Source of the DNA: Triglochin maritima
Lineage: Eukaryota > Streptophyta > Magnoliopsida > Alismatales > Juncaginaceae
NCBI GenBank assembly: GCA_963682175.1
Contig: OY821771.1
Span: forward strand, 41,436,201 to 41,500,200
Direction: 5' to 3'
Length of the DNA stretch: 64,000 nucleotides
The notes under the pieces: model-generated
Databases searched by the model: none
Told to the model about the DNA's origin: nothing
Seen by the model: only the letters and a program-made list of their open reading frames with translations
Shown here: piece after piece, positions 63,301-64,000 of the stretch
Layout of the letters: every line of letters starts with the position of its first letter
Numbering within the stretch: the stretch's first letter is position 1
Program-made: the position numbers and the translations under genes

Positions 63301-63981
63301 CGGTCGACCGTACCAAAAGTCCCGATCGACCGAATCTCACAAATACAGGGCAATTGCTTCAACCAGCACTCCATCGGTCGACCAATCCCCACAAACAACA
63401 CTCGTTCGGTCGAACCAAAGTCAGGGCCCGGTCGACCGTTTAGAAGTTGCCTCCCAGGTTCAACGAACAAAAATACCAATCGGTCGAACGACAAAGGGGC
63501 CCCGTTCGACCGAAAGTCACCAGGGAAACAAATCCCTCACACACCACAACGAATCCGGTCGAACCCCGAGCACTCTCGGTCGAACGAATTCCACCACAGA
63601 ATTCCCCCAACTCAACCAACAAATTCGGTCGAACCCCCGAGCACTTTTGGTCGACCGAATTCCACCAGAGAATTCCCCCACGCTCCACATCAAGTCCGGT
63701 CGACCGAACCACCTTCGGTCGAAACCGACTACCAATCCAACTTAAGTCATCGGTCGGACAAGGTCACACAGGCGGTCAACCGTTTTTATGGTCAACGCCC
63801 CAACCGACCTACGACAGTGCACACGGTCGAACGACAAAGGGGGTATGTTCGACCGAAACCAACCAGGTTTGCCTCCTATGCACAACCGGTCGACCGCCCC
63901 AAGGGCATCGTTCGACCGATGCGAGGTAGAACCTGAATTCTCATAAAGAACGGTCGACCGTTTGCACCAACCGGTCGACCA
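63301..63981. repeat. Paired-palindrome array (CGGTCGACCG family), continuing to the window edge
   Basis: Twenty-one motif copies. Pairs start at 63301/63323, 63407/63429, 63481/63503, 63556/63577, 63626/63648, 63697/63716, 63751/63773, 63824/63846, 63887/63909 and 63951/63972, with one unpaired copy at 63375. Within-pair spacing is 22 bp in seven pairs, 21 in two and 19 in one. Successive pairs are mostly 54-75 bp apart. Spacers are not conserved. Several stop-free frames cross this region on both strands, but they are by-products of the repeat composition and show no domain. Confidence 0.95.
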
Positions 63982-64000
63982 ATCAGACAGTGAAATTTGC

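Noticed and set aside
63035..63929. Several long stop-poor ORFs on both strands at the right edge
   Set aside because: They run through the motif arrays in many frames at once and show only repeat-derived residues; no protein family seen.
62755..63981. CRISPR-like regularly spaced repeats
   Set aside because: Units are imperfect, spacing varies, spacers are not of uniform length, and the context is plant nuclear DNA.

Overview
This is a nuclear genome window from a flowering plant, most likely a eudicot. Several multi-exon host genes have GT-AG introns and plant-specific domain combinations. They are separated by AT-rich intergenic DNA and by plant transposable elements (Ty1/copia elements, a large TG...CA repeat interpreted as a solo LTR, and a hAT-type MITE). 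No organelle, viral or bacterial signature is seen. The species cannot be named from sequence alone.

Layout. 0.2-4.2 kb: two divergently transcribed GPI-anchored-type lipid-transfer protein genes; the first runs off the left edge. 5.1-5.9 kb: a 5'-truncated, frameshifted DUF1997 gene copy on the minus strand. 6.6-12.4 kb: POLH (translesion DNA polymerase eta) in 13 exons, with a tandem duplication in intron 7. 14.3-19.2 kb: a decayed Ty1/copia element with both LTRs. 20.1-26.8 kb: an IDM1-like PHD/GNAT chromatin regulator in 8 exons. 28.9-41.8 kb: a minus-strand gene for an organelle-type 5'-3' exonuclease, 14 short exons spread over 13 kb; its 19-nt microexon 4 is locally duplicated. 42.05-42.27 kb: one unrecognised candidate first exon, divergent from the exonuclease. 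44.3-52.5 kb: a very young three-LTR tandem copia insertion with an exact 5-bp target duplication, carrying a nested ~2-kb solo-LTR-like insertion. 53.5 kb: a hAT MITE with an exact 8-bp target duplication. 54.9-55.6 kb: a small secreted PSY-like peptide precursor. 56.8-59.4 kb: an HNH endonuclease-family gene on the minus strand. 59.8-61.2 kb: a degenerate Myb/SANT-NAM-type gene related to PIF/Harbinger ORF1. 62.7-64.0 kb: two consecutive short-motif arrays reaching the right edge.

Three host genes act in DNA or chromatin maintenance (POLH, the IDM1-like protein, the exonuclease), and the HNH protein may as well, but nothing shows that the neighbourhood is functionally linked. All spliced models here keep one open frame across every junction (POLH 651 aa, IDM1-like 1002 aa, exonuclease 400 aa). 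The breaks in the DUF1997 and Myb/NAM copies are therefore more likely real than assembly noise.

The most unusual structure is an array of a 10-bp palindrome (CGGTCGACCG and near variants). It is arranged as pairs 19-22 bp apart, mostly 22, with pairs repeating every ~50-75 bp. It occurs at 63.3-64.0 kb, and the same paired architecture recurs inside the solo-LTR-like insertion at 47.8-48.06 kb although the flanking sequences look unrelated.
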